DNA of 64,000 nt. Origin: Asaia prunellae JCM 25354 (GTDB lineage Bacteria > Pseudomonadota > Alphaproteobacteria > Acetobacterales > Acetobacteraceae). The translations under genes were made by a program, and so were the position numbers. Below the pieces are notes generated by a model. The model had not been told where the DNA came from. It saw only the letters and a program-made list of their open reading frames with translations, and ran no database searches. The stretch spans positions 186,001 to 250,000 of the forward strand of contig NZ_BAJV01000001.1 of assembly GCF_000613885.1 (NCBI RefSeq), in the 5' to 3' direction. Shown here piece after piece: positions 47,503 through 57,347 of the stretch (within the stretch, counting starts at the first letter, position 1; each line of letters opens with the position of its first letter).

Positions 47503-48843
47503 TCAGATGAACTTGATCTGCGTCTTGACACCAAGCATCCACTGATTACGCAAATTCCGCTGTGCGTTCGGGTGGATGTAATACTGAAGATCCGGCGCAA
47601 TCGTAATGTTCTGCAATAGACGAATCTGATACAAGGCTTCGAGAATAAACGCGTCCTCCTGAACAATCGGCATTGAGCCTGTTCCGGGTTTTTGCTGTAT
47701 CAAGGGATGCTTTTGCGCGCGCGTGATGTGATGTGCAATACGGGTATAGGCCAGATTGAACGCAAACATGTCATTGGGACGTTGCTTCATAAGGCCCCGC
47801 ACCATGACGCCGAATGAATATTGCGCTGCACGAAGTGCTGTACGCGGGTTATTCCAATAAGCGCTGGCAAGAATTGTGAGACCGGCATCAGGACCCCGTC
47901 CTGCAAAACGGATCAGCTGCTGATCGGCCATCACCCAGGTTGACCAGGAACCATTGACAACGCGCGCTGGCGCACCGGTCAGGCCAAGCACTTCACCATC
48001 ATGATCTTCGAAAAGACTGGTATGGGGTGCGGTATCATAAACGAAACCGACTTTGTAATGGCCCGGCAACACGCCCCCTCTTCCCGCATGAGGCTCCCAT
48101 GCGAGTTCCAGAGGAATTGCCTGACCGTCAATAGTCGCCCCGTTGAATTTGAAGCCGCTCCGCATCTGTGAAAGCGCATATTGGGATCCTGCCTGTGTCA
48201 GATAGACACCTGACTGAAGCTGGAGAGCCTGCGAAATCTGCACCCGAAAACGGGCGCCCCAGGTCGCTGTCGGAAAAGCTGCGTGGGCTGTATTATCGCT
48301 TGCCGCCCTCGGATTGCCGCAAAACGCAGCATTCATGAAATTGCAATAAAGCGGGTTAGCCGAGAAATCAGACAGAAACGTCATACGTCCTACCGCTGCA
48401 TTGACACGGTCATAGAACATGGATCGTTCAATATATGCAGAAACCAGATGAATAACGACGTTGCCGACCCCTCCGTAGGTAGCCTGGCTTGGGGTCAGAT
48501 GATCACCGAATTTCCGGCTCGTCGGTGCCCCATAACCGCTGGCAAGTATGATATGAGTCGACACACCGGAAAATCCCGCCAGACGTTCCCAATCGATATC
48601 ATTGCCATAGGTGACGATACCAACATTCCCAACGCCCTTCTTCAAAGACGGGTCCGGGTCGCTCAGCATGCCCTGCATTTCGTTTGTATTCTGGATATGC
48701 AGGACGATACCTCTCTCGCTCAAAGCCGCGAGGCCAGCCTGAAGCCTGTCTGCACCGGCAAGGGCCGGACGCTGCAGAATGACAATAGCCACAAGCAGAA
48801 ACAGAGGGGCCGTTAGGGATATACCACGGACACGGCATGTCAT
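47503..48843 (-). CDS. Carbohydrate-selective porin, OprB family
   Basis: 446 residues with a signal peptide (APLFLLVAIVILQRPALA) and an outer-membrane barrel ending in aromatic/basic KTQIKFI. Family stretches include LAALSERGIVLHIQNTNEM, FYDRVNAAVGRMTFLSDFSANPLYCNFMNAAFCGNP and PGHYKVGFVYDTAPH. OprB porins pass glucose and other sugars and are numerous in acetic acid bacteria. AAAGGAA lies about eight bases before ATG 48843. About 250 bases separate it from the receptor gene downstream. Confidence 0.88.
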   Translation of the reverse strand: MTCRVRGISLTAPLFLLVAIVILQRPALAGADRLQAGLAALSERGIVLHIQNTNEMQGMLSDPDPSLKKGVGNVGIVTYGNDIDWERLAGFSGVSTHIILASGYGAPTSRKFGDHLTPSQATYGGVGNVVIHLVSAYIERSMFYDRVNAAVGRMTFLSDFSANPLYCNFMNAAFCGNPRAASDNTAHAAFPTATWGARFRVQISQALQLQSGVYLTQAGSQYALSQMRSGFKFNGATIDGQAIPLELAWEPHAGRGGVLPGHYKVGFVYDTAPHTSLFEDHDGEVLGLTGAPARVVNGSWSTWVMADQQLIRFAGRGPDAGLTILASAYWNNPRTALRAAQYSFGVMVRGLMKQRPNDMFAFNLAYTRIAHHITRAQKHPLIQQKPGTGSMPIVQEDAFILEALYQIRLLQNITIAPDLQYYIHPNAQRNLRNQWMLGVKTQIKFI

Positions 48844-48979
48844 CAGGTTGGTTCCTTTTCCGTGCTTGACGTGTCCGGGCTATGACATCGGTTTATGGCA
48901 TTTTCCAGTAATCGATCCCACTGCAACGATTTGTCTGTTACGCTTGCCAAATCTTTGCATTTAACACGGGAGAATCAGG

Positions 48980-49811
48980 ATGAGCGACCACGCATACTGG
49001 CAGGTCGACGTTTTTGCCAAGCAGGCTTTCAAAGGAAATCCCCTGGCGGTCATCGCCGATGCTGACCATCTGAGCGACGCATGATGGCGCAGATCGCAAA
49101 CTGGACAAATCTGAGCGAAACGACCTTCCTGCTACGCCCGACAACACCCGAGGCTTCATATCGCGTCCGTATTTTTACCCCGGCTCATGAACTTCCTTTT
49201 GCCGGACACCCGACACTCGGTACAGCCTCGGTCTGGGCCTCGCTCCCCGGCAATAGCCATAATGGAACGATCATTCAGGAATGCGGTGTCGGTCTTGTAC
49301 GCGTAAAAGTAGAGGAGGAACTCTTCTCATTCGCTGCACCACCCAGAAAGAAAAGCGGCAGGTTGAACGATGCTGAATATGCCCAGCTCTCGCCGCGCTC
49401 AATCTCACATCCGAAATGGTGCTTGATGCAGCCTGGGGAGATAATGGCCCCGGCTGGCAGGTTCTGCATTTACGTGACCAAACTGTTCTCCGTGGCATCA
49501 AACCTGACTGGCAGGCGATCGGTGAAGCAAAATACGGCGTTGTGGCCGCCTGTGCCGAAGGCAACGAGACGCAGTTCGAATTGCGCGCCTTTGCAGGTGG
49601 CGGCCAAGGCTATGAAGATCCGGTGACAGGCAGTCTCAACGCTTCCATCGCGCAGTGGCTGATCGAAAGAGGAATTGCCCCTTCCCGCTATCTCGCTTCC
49701 CAGGGCGCAGCGCTGGGTCGTGATGGACGAATTGTCGTGGAGAGCGAAGGCAACACAATCTGGATCGGCGGTTCGGTGACACCTCGCATCACCGGCACAA
49801 TCTCGATCTGA
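48980..49811 (+). CDS. PhzF-family isomerase/epimerase, frame broken twice
   Basis: Three frames together give one PhzF-like protein of about 277 residues. Part 1 starts at ATG 48980 (preceded by CAGG) and reads VDVFAKQAFKGNPLAVI. Part 2 begins near 49080 with MMAQIANWTNLSETTF and FTPAHELPFAGHPTLGTA, which contains the conserved GHPT turn. Part 3 begins near 49393 and runs through YEDPVTGSLNASIAQWL to GRIVVESEGNTIWIGG. Each join needs one extra base. PhzF proteins have a diaminopimelate-epimerase-like fold; the substrate of this one is unknown, and nothing nearby suggests phenazines. Confidence 0.83.
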
Positions 49812-49817
49812 ACAGAA

Positions 49818-49843
49818 AAAGCGGCCCCTTCCGGAGCCGCTTT
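49818..49843. terminator. Bidirectional terminator between phzF-like gene and dehydrogenase
   Basis: AAAGCGGC (49818-49825) pairs with GCCGCTTT (49836-49843), with further C/G pairs in the loop. A-rich before and T-containing after; it separates two convergent genes. Confidence 0.75.
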
Positions 49844-49866
49844 CCTGATCTGCAGGCGAACAGATC

Positions 49867-50994
49867 TTACGGGATCAGAACCGTCTTGATGGATTTGTCG
49901 CCCTTTTTCATCAGGTCGAAGCCTTCCTTCCACTGGTCCAGCGGCAGGGTGTGGGTCACCACGCCCTCGACCGGCAAACGACCATCGGCAATGGCAGCAA
50001 TCGTGAAGGGATAGCAATACGGGCCAAGATGCGAACCCAGAACATCCAGCTCCTTGCGATCTGAAATGATCGACCAGTCACAGGTCACTTCGTCACCGAA
50101 CACACTGAATTCCACGAAGCGGCCGAGCTTGCGGATCATGTGCAGGCCCTGACGAACACTGGAGGGATGACCCGTTGCCTCGATATAGACATCGCAGCCA
50201 TAGCCGTCCGTCATTTCCTTGATCCTGGCGACCACATCTTCTTCAAGCGGATTCATCACGATATCCGCGCCGAATTTCCTGGCAAGATCCAGGCGGTCCT
50301 GCTTGGTGTCGAGCACGATCAGCTTGCTTGGATTCTTCAGACGCGCTGCACCCACCATACCCAGACCCAGCGTACCGGCACCAGCCAGAACCACCACATC
50401 GTCGAGCTGGATATTGGCGCGGTTCACGGCGTGAACAGAGCAGGCATAGGGCTCGATCAGGGCTGCCGCATCAAGCGGCATGTTCTCGGGAACACGATGG
50501 GTGCGCGATGTCTTGGGGAAGCGCATGTACTTCGCCATCGCGCCATTGGTGTTGTTCTGGAAGCCGTACAGATCATGTCGTTCGCACATCCAGTACTGAC
50601 CGCCCTTGCAGTAGCGGCAATCATCGCAGGGAACGATCTGCTCGCTGATCAGGCGATCGCCGATCTTGTACTGGCTACGAAGGTTCTCACCGATTTCGAC
50701 GGCGCGACCGACGAATTCATGGCCCGGAATCATCGGCGGCTTGACGTAGCGCGGCTGCTCCTTGTCGCCCCAGAAGGACGGTGCGCCGAGGAAGCATTTG
50801 ATGTCACCGGCGCAGATGCCGACAGCCTCGACTTCGACGATGATGTCATCGGGACCAGCGCGGGGAACATCCACCTCTTCCCAGCGATAATCGCCGGGTT
50901 CGTAGGCGACGACGGCCTTCATCCTGTTCGGCAGGGTGACGCTGCCTGCTTCTTTCTGCAGGGCGGCCATATCGGGTGTGAGGACTTTGTTCAT
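49867..50994 (-). CDS. Zinc-dependent polyol dehydrogenase, possibly erythritol/L-threitol dehydrogenase
   Basis: 375 residues, medium-chain dehydrogenase. Catalytic zinc region VGICAGDIKC and PGHEFVGRAVEIG; structural zinc cysteines CDDCRYCKGGQYWMC; cofactor loop VVLAGAGTLGLGMVG followed by VLDTKQDRLDLA (an NAD-type acidic end). The N-terminal run CFLGAPSFWGDKEQPRYVKPPMIPGHEF resembles the group annotated as erythritol/L-threitol dehydrogenases. The upstream neighbour on the same strand is a DhaK-DhaL kinase, as in tetritol pathways where L-erythrulose is phosphorylated. The dehydrogenase class is sure; the substrate is inference. Confidence 0.88.
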   Translation of the reverse strand: MNKVLTPDMAALQKEAGSVTLPNRMKAVVAYEPGDYRWEEVDVPRAGPDDIIVEVEAVGICAGDIKCFLGAPSFWGDKEQPRYVKPPMIPGHEFVGRAVEIGENLRSQYKIGDRLISEQIVPCDDCRYCKGGQYWMCERHDLYGFQNNTNGAMAKYMRFPKTSRTHRVPENMPLDAAALIEPYACSVHAVNRANIQLDDVVVLAGAGTLGLGMVGAARLKNPSKLIVLDTKQDRLDLARKFGADIVMNPLEEDVVARIKEMTDGYGCDVYIEATGHPSSVRQGLHMIRKLGRFVEFSVFGDEVTCDWSIISDRKELDVLGSHLGPYCYPFTIAAIADGRLPVEGVVTHTLPLDQWKEGFDLMKKGDKSIKTVLIP

Positions 50995-51023
50995 GATCTT
51001 CGGTCTTTCAGAAATAAGGCTGA

Positions 51024-52858
51024 TCAGGCGTTGTGCTTGCGCGCCGGAGCCTCAAGTTCTTTGGCAATGGTCTGAAGGATCAGGCAGCAGGAGGTCGCGC
51101 CGGCATCGAGGACACCGCGTGAACGCTCACCCAGTCGGCTGGCACGACCGATACGGGCCACCAGATCGATCGTGGAATCTCGACCGCGCTCTGCCGCTTC
51201 CGACAGCGCAATCAAGGCATGCTCGAATGACTTTCCATCATCCAGAGCCTTGTGAAACGCTTCCACAGACGGCTGCAGCGTATCGACAAGCGTCTTGTCA
51301 CCCACCCGGGCATTCCCGAGACTGTTGATGCCGGCGAGCGCGCCATCGAGCATCTGGGCGAACAGCTTGCCGTCGAGAAACTCGACATTGCGCAGAGGGA
51401 TCGCCATGCCCTCGAAGAAGCGTCCATAAAGCGGGCCCATAGAGCCGCCAATACCGGCCATCAGGGAGTCTGACAGCGCATCAAGGCCTTTCTCCATGAC
51501 CGGCGGGTTGGCGCCCAGAGCCTCACCGCAGCGGGCAAAGCCCTTGGCCATGTTGATACCATGATCGCCATCGCCGATCTTGCCGTCGATCTCGCTCAGC
51601 CAGTCACGCGCCTTGACGATCGCATCGACCAGAGCCGGGATCACCTGTGTGGTTTCACCAACAGGCACACCGCTCCTGGGCACGTATTTCTCACCCGTCG
51701 GCGCCTTGACCAGAGCCTCGACCGGATCGGCCTTTGCGGCTGGTGCTTCGGCGGCAGGAGCAGCGGCGGCACCGGCACCGACACGCACAAGGCCAATGGA
51801 TTCAGCCGGAGCGGCCATTAGGCGGTCCAGCTCTTCATCGGTCTTCATGACCGTCAGCGTAGCGCCCTTCATCTCGAGCGAGGTGAAGAGATTGCCCACG
51901 AAGCGATGCGCTACCTCAATACCCTTCTCCTTCAGGAGATCGGCCACATCGGCATAAAGCACATAGAGTTCAATGACAGGCGTGGCGCCGAGCCCCGAGA
52001 GCAGCACTGTCACGCGATCGCCCCTGCCAAAAGGCAGATCAGGCAGGATGTGCTCAAGCATCAGTTTGGCGATGTCGCGCGAGCGACCCAGTTCCTGAAC
52101 CGATACGCCAGGTTCGCCATGATGGCCGATACCGACTTCCATCGTGCCGAGTTCGATAGCGAAATTCGGGTGGCCGTTGGCGACAATGGTGCAGGGCGTG
52201 AGGCCCACACCAATCGATCGGGTATTGGCAATGGCCTTGCGGGCCACGGCAATCACTTCATCCAGCGAGGCGCCCTCTTCGGCACGGGCACCAGCGGCCT
52301 TCCACATGAGGATTTCACCGGCGACGCCACGACGACGCTCGGCTTCGCCGGAAGGAGCCGAGGCCACATCATCAGTAGCGACAACCGTCTCGACCCTGAT
52401 TCCTGCCTGCTGCGCATCACGCGCGGCCATGCGCACATTCATGGTATCGCCGGCATAATTGCCAAAAAGACAGGCTACGCCTGCACCCTTGTCAGCCTCT
52501 TTCATGGCGTCAAGAAAACTGACCGCCGTTGGTGATGAAAAAATCTCACCAATCGCCACGGAGTCAAGCAGACCCGTACCAACATAGCCCAGGAAGGCAG
52601 GTTCATGGCCCGAACCACCCCCTGTGATCACACCAACCTTGCGACGCCCTGTATCTCTGGCGCGCTTGATGACACGCGGATTGGCTGTCTCGGCAATAAT
52701 GTCAGGATGAGCGAGAAGCGCTCCCCGTACACCATCTTCTACCACCCATCGGGGTCGTTGAAGATGCGATCCAGTTTTGGCCGTCCAGCATGGGACGGCG
52801 ATGTAGCCGCACCCCCATGTCCGGCATGTGCTGCGTGAACGAAAGACTGATCCATCAT
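51024..52858 (-). CDS. Dihydroxyacetone-kinase family protein (DhaK-DhaL fusion), possible L-erythrulose kinase, frame broken
   Basis: One chain carries a DhaK domain (~50-370; VITGGGSGHEPAFLGYVG, substrate-binding His expected in the GHHGEPG region) and, after an Ala/Pro linker, a DhaL domain (~400-610; KIGDGDHGINMAKGF, GGSMGPLYGRFF). ATP-using fusions of this kind phosphorylate dihydroxyacetone or erythrulose. The real N-terminus reads MDQSFVHAAHAGHGG from ATG 52855/52858. It meets a stop after NDPDGW, and one G restored in gatgggtggtag (gene strand, near 52742) continues into VEDGVRGALLAHPD. The frame open beyond 52858 is spurious. It lies 29 bases before the dehydrogenase, in one operon. 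Confidence 0.87.
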
Positions 52859-53329
52859 GGGCCCCATACTCAGTGCCAACAAAACACTCTGTGCGTCCAA
52901 TCGTCTTAACCATAACACGCAACATGCGTAAAATCACACTAATGAGAGTGATATTCGTGATATAGTTTGTTGAATTTATATGTCTCCCTCTCCGTCCCGC
53001 TGACGAGCTCAGTGATAGGTTTTGCACCCAGAAAGACCATAATGATCAATAGGTTTTCACCAGAATCCCAAGCCGGACACGGCCAAACCATCCGGAGACG
53101 GATCAGTCCCAAACAGAACAGATGTTATGTTTGCGCTGATACAACAGCTTAAGCAAAACAGATTGTCACCCTCTGGATCCGGAAGGCCACACATGAGTGA
53201 TTTGAGGTATTGAATATAGATTTCATACAAATCGTATTGACTAAATAAGAATTTGAATACGTATTGTTTTTTGAGTTTGTGAATAAGTAATAATTATTAA
53301 AAACCAGAAAAAGGCTCTCAAGGGAATCC
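52859..53329. other. Divergent promoter region, kinase operon / NRPS operon
   Basis: 471 bases without a credible gene and strongly AT-rich from 53200. CGTATTG occurs twice (53233-53239 and 53260-53266). The 12-base palindrome TAATAATTATTA lies at 53288-53299, 30 bases before the NRPS start. AAGGGA at 53319-53324 is the NRPS ribosome site. Confidence 0.4.
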
Positions 53330-56300
53330 ATGTCGCAGGAACACCGTGCCGTAATACTGCCCTTGACCACCGCTCAGCGGGGACTCTGGATGACACAGTT
53401 TCTCGCCCCGAAAGGGTCCAGTCTCAATATCGCCGAGGCAATTCACCTAGATGGCGATCTGGACGAAACACTTTTCGTGGAAACCTTGTCCCGCGTGCAA
53501 GCCGAGATCGAGACCCTGCGTACCTCCATCATGAAAACGACCTCCGGTCCGGTCTATGTGCTTCATCCCCGAGGTACACTTGTCTGTCCGACAGTAGATT
53601 GTCGCCTTGAGCGCGATCCCCTACTCTATGCGCGGGACTGGATGCAGGCACGAATTCGAGCCCCGATCGATCTGGAGCAGGATCCTCTGTGGCAGAATGC
53701 CTTGCTCCGCATAGGCCCTGCCCATCGAATCTGGTTTCACTGCTGCCACCACGCTGTTCTGGATGGCTATGCGGGGGGCATGGTCGTGACACGTGTTGCC
53801 GCCATCTACAGTGCTCTTGCCACAGGATCAGAAATACCGGAGCCACATTTTCTTCCTCTTGCCACCTTACAGGAGCAGGAGATGGCTTATCGTCACTCAT
53901 CGCGTTTCGCGACCGACAGACAGTATTGGCGTGAGACTCTCAGAGACACTCCCGAACCTGTGTCCCTTTCACTGCGCCCCCATCGTGCCACGAGTGGAGA
54001 ACTGGGCGGCGCAATCACACGGGCTATCCATTTACCTGAATCCCTTGCAAACGCACTTGGAGCTCTTGGCAAAACGCATGATTCGACTCTGCCGCAAACC
54101 CTGACGGCCCTCATCATCAGCTATCTGTATCGCCTGACCGGAGAAGACGATCTGGTGGTCGGTATGCCTGTCAGCGCCCGCGCCAATCGCAGCTTGCGAC
54201 AAACTCCCGGCATGGTGGCCAATGCCGTTGCCTTGCGTTTCAGGTTGACCGATGCAACCAGTTTCGCCGAGCTGATCGTCATGGCCAGACGGGCCATGCG
54301 TCACGCACTGCGTCATCAGCAATATCGTTATGAGGATATGCGCCGTGATCTGGGCATGTTCAGCAATACCACACAACTCAGTCGTATCGGCATAAATATT
54401 GAACCATTCGATTACGATCTATGCTTTGGCAACGTGACATCCCGTAACGAAAACCTCAGCAACGGCGCAATGGAAGATCTTACCTTCTTCGTTTTCGACC
54501 GTCGTGACGGCACAGGCTCTGCATGCAATGTGACGCCAATCCCGCCCTTTACACAGCAGATGAACTTGATGCTCATCTTGCTCGTATTCTTCACCTGACA
54601 GAACAGCTTCTTGCCGCTCCAGACCGGAAACTGCTCCAGATTTCTCTTCTGACCGCACAGGCACTTACTGTTCAGGCAGAACGCCAGACCGCAACACGGC
54701 GTCACTGGCCGGAAATGAGCCTGGGCGCGCTACTCGCATCAGGTTTGGAGACAGGCAAGGGCATGGTCGTTTGTGACGGACTGGGCGGCCTGACGAGGGA
54801 CGCCTTTCATCGCCATCAGCAAGTGATCATGACGTTTCTGAATAATTCAGGAATCGGACCAGGCAAGCTCGTTGCTCTTGCCTTGCCTCGTGACAGACGC
54901 ATGATGCTTTGTGTCGCGACCATCGCTGCAACAGGAGCGGCTTGGTTACCTATCGATATTGAAGCTCCCCAGAACCGTGCTCGACTCATTCTCGAGGATG
55001 CCCGCCCTGCTCTTGTGCTTCTGCCTGACACCGACCATCTCGGATGGGCCTGCGGATATGAAGCCTGGTGTCTTGATGCCTTTGAGCTCACGCCCTGTCG
55101 GATAGCTGCAAATACGAAACCACTTGGAAAGATCGGTACTGTGCCGCCTGATACGGCATATGTCACCTATACCTCTGGCACGACCGGGCGCCCCAAAGGA
55201 GTGATTATCCCCAGAAAAGCGCTTCTCAACTTTCTGCACAGCATCCGCGAGACACTGGATTTCGGCTCTGACGAGACTCTTCTCGCCGTGACCACCTGGA
55301 CTTTTGATATTGCCGTGCTGGAGATACTTCTCCCTCTTGCAAGCGGTAGTCGCTGTGTCATCGCCTCCTCTGCAGATGTACGTGACCCCGGCCGCCTGAC
55401 AGCCCTGATCCGTACTCACCGGGTAACGGCGATGCAGGCCACTCCTACTTTATGGCAGACCCTGTTCGGCACAGCGGCAAGCGAAGCATTGCAGGGCCTG
55501 CTTCTTCTGAGTGGCGGGGAATCCATGCCTGCCCATCTGGCACGACAGATGAGCAGCGTTGGCAGGGCCGTCTACAATCTTTATGGACCGACAGAAACCA
55601 CGATCTGGTCAACCGCCCATCGCCTGGCTCCTGACGAGCCGGATACACCACCTGCAGGTCGACCTCTGGCCAATACAAGGCTTTATATAACTGACCGGTC
55701 AGGTGGCCTTCTTCCTGACGGAGTAGTAGGTGAATTGATGATTGCAGGCGATGGTGTCGCCACCGGCTATCTCAATCGTCCTGCTCTTACTGCAAGTCGT
55801 TTCGTACCAGATCCCGAGAGCAGTACGGGTGCCTTGGCCTACCGCACGGGAGACCGTGCCGCACTGGATTCCCGGGGGCTGCTCAGCATTCTCGGCCGGC
55901 TGATCAGCAGATAAAGATACGGGGAATGCGTATCGAACCGAATGAAATCGAAAGTACATTGCTCAGTCTGCCTGAAATTCTCCAGGCCGCGGTAATGATT
56001 GAAGAAAGCCCCAAGCGCGATCAGCCTCTGCTCGCAGCTTATCTTGTGCCCGCCATACAAGGCGCCAGACTTGATCCTGCACAGATCAGGCGAGCACTGC
56101 TTGGCCTTTTGCCGCCACAAATGATTCCTGTACGTATTGTCAGTGTTGATGCGCTTCCCCGCATGACAAGCGGCAAACTTGATCGTGCGGCATTACGCGC
56201 ATTGAAAGAAGAGACCCTGCCCTGCAAGGTAGTCTACGCGAGCACACCTGCAGAACACATGCTTGCGCAATTATGGAGCGAATTGCTCGGGCTCGACCAG

Positions 56301-57329
56301 ATCGACATCCACACAAGTTTTTTCGATATGGGGGGAGACAGCATCATGGTGGTACAAATGATTTCTGTCCTGTCGGAGCGAGGGTATGTGCTGCCCGTAG
56401 GGCAGATTTTTGCTTCACCGACAATCGCTATGCTCGCCCCTCTTTTCGAGGGGGGAGCCATTACCTGCGATCCGTTGGCCTCATGTCTGCCGATCAGTAC
56501 ACAAGGCCGTGGCGCTCCCATTTTCTGTTTTCATCCTGTCATTGGCATGAGCTGGAGCTTCAATACACTCGCACCGCTCCTGCCACCATCGCATCCTGTT
56601 TACGGGTTGCAGAATGCGGGCCTCCTGCTGGCAGAAAATACTCCCGAAACATTGCATACGCTCGCGCTGCACTATGTGAATGATCTGCGAAAGCTTCAAC
56701 CGCAAGGGCCATATCATCTGATCGGATGGTCAATGGGAGGTGTCATCGCGCATGAAATCGCAACGATACTCCGAAAAGAAGGGGAAGAGATTGCCCTTCT
56801 GGCCATGCTTGATTCCTATCCAAGTTTGACAGACGGTACCGGCAAGGAGTTGGACAGCGAACAGACCGTACGTGCCGCTCTCGGGTTTCTCCATCTCGAA
56901 CCGGCTCAGACCACTCCAATACCGGAAACGCTGGATGGTCTGGCCGATCTTTTTCTTCACACACTCGATACCACCCTGTTACCGGATCTGCCGACACAGG
57001 ATCTTACAGGACTGACCGGCCTCGCCGAAAAACTCCGCCTTGTCACACGACGTAATATCGAAATCCTGCTGACCCATCGCCCGACACGAAACGATGTCGA
57101 TATCCTCTTTCTGCGTGCCGCTCTCAAAGGCAACATGGAAATGCTCGAGGCCTCCATCGATAATCCCCTTTCCTGGGGCGCCTACACATCAGGCCGTCTT
57201 GTCGTCCATGATATATCTTGTCGTCATGGCGACATGCTGCTGCCGGGTCATGTCGAGACAGTGGCGCATCTGATCAATGCCAGCCTGCCACCCGACCATA
57301 ATGCCTTGACCAACCTGTCCGCAGCCTGA
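53330..57329 (+). CDS. Single-module nonribosomal peptide synthetase C-A-PCP-TE, frame broken twice
   Basis: Joined it has about 1333 residues. The condensation domain has HHAVLDG at 140-146. The adenylation domain has YVTYTSGTTGRPKG, TWTFDIAVLE, NLYGPTETT, YRTGDRAAL and MTSGKLDR. The carrier domain has FFDMGGDSI, and the type I thioesterase has GWSMGGVIAHE with a C-terminal HGDML histidine. Pocket residues read by hand against GrsA are D-I-L-Q-L-G-L-I-W-K, the published glycine code. Break 1 (~54512) lies between DRRDGTGS and MQCDANPALY. Break 2 (~55901), one G missing in ggccggctgat, separates SILGR from ADQQIKIRGMRIEPNE. The layout is EntF-like. No epimerase, no second module. It starts an operon with a glycosyltransferase and an ABC exporter. 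Confidence 0.9.
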
Positions 57330-57347
57330 AAACCCGTCGAGCCTGTC

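Noticed and set aside
48980-49811. Phenazine biosynthesis cluster
   Set aside because: Only a PhzF-like fold protein is present; no other phz genes are near.
50140-51075. 311-codon plus-strand open frame
   Set aside because: Shadow of the zinc dehydrogenase.
52859-53027. Extension of the DhaK frame to 53027
   Set aside because: It is a different frame from the true N-terminus MDQSFVHAAHAGHGG and has no DhaK character.
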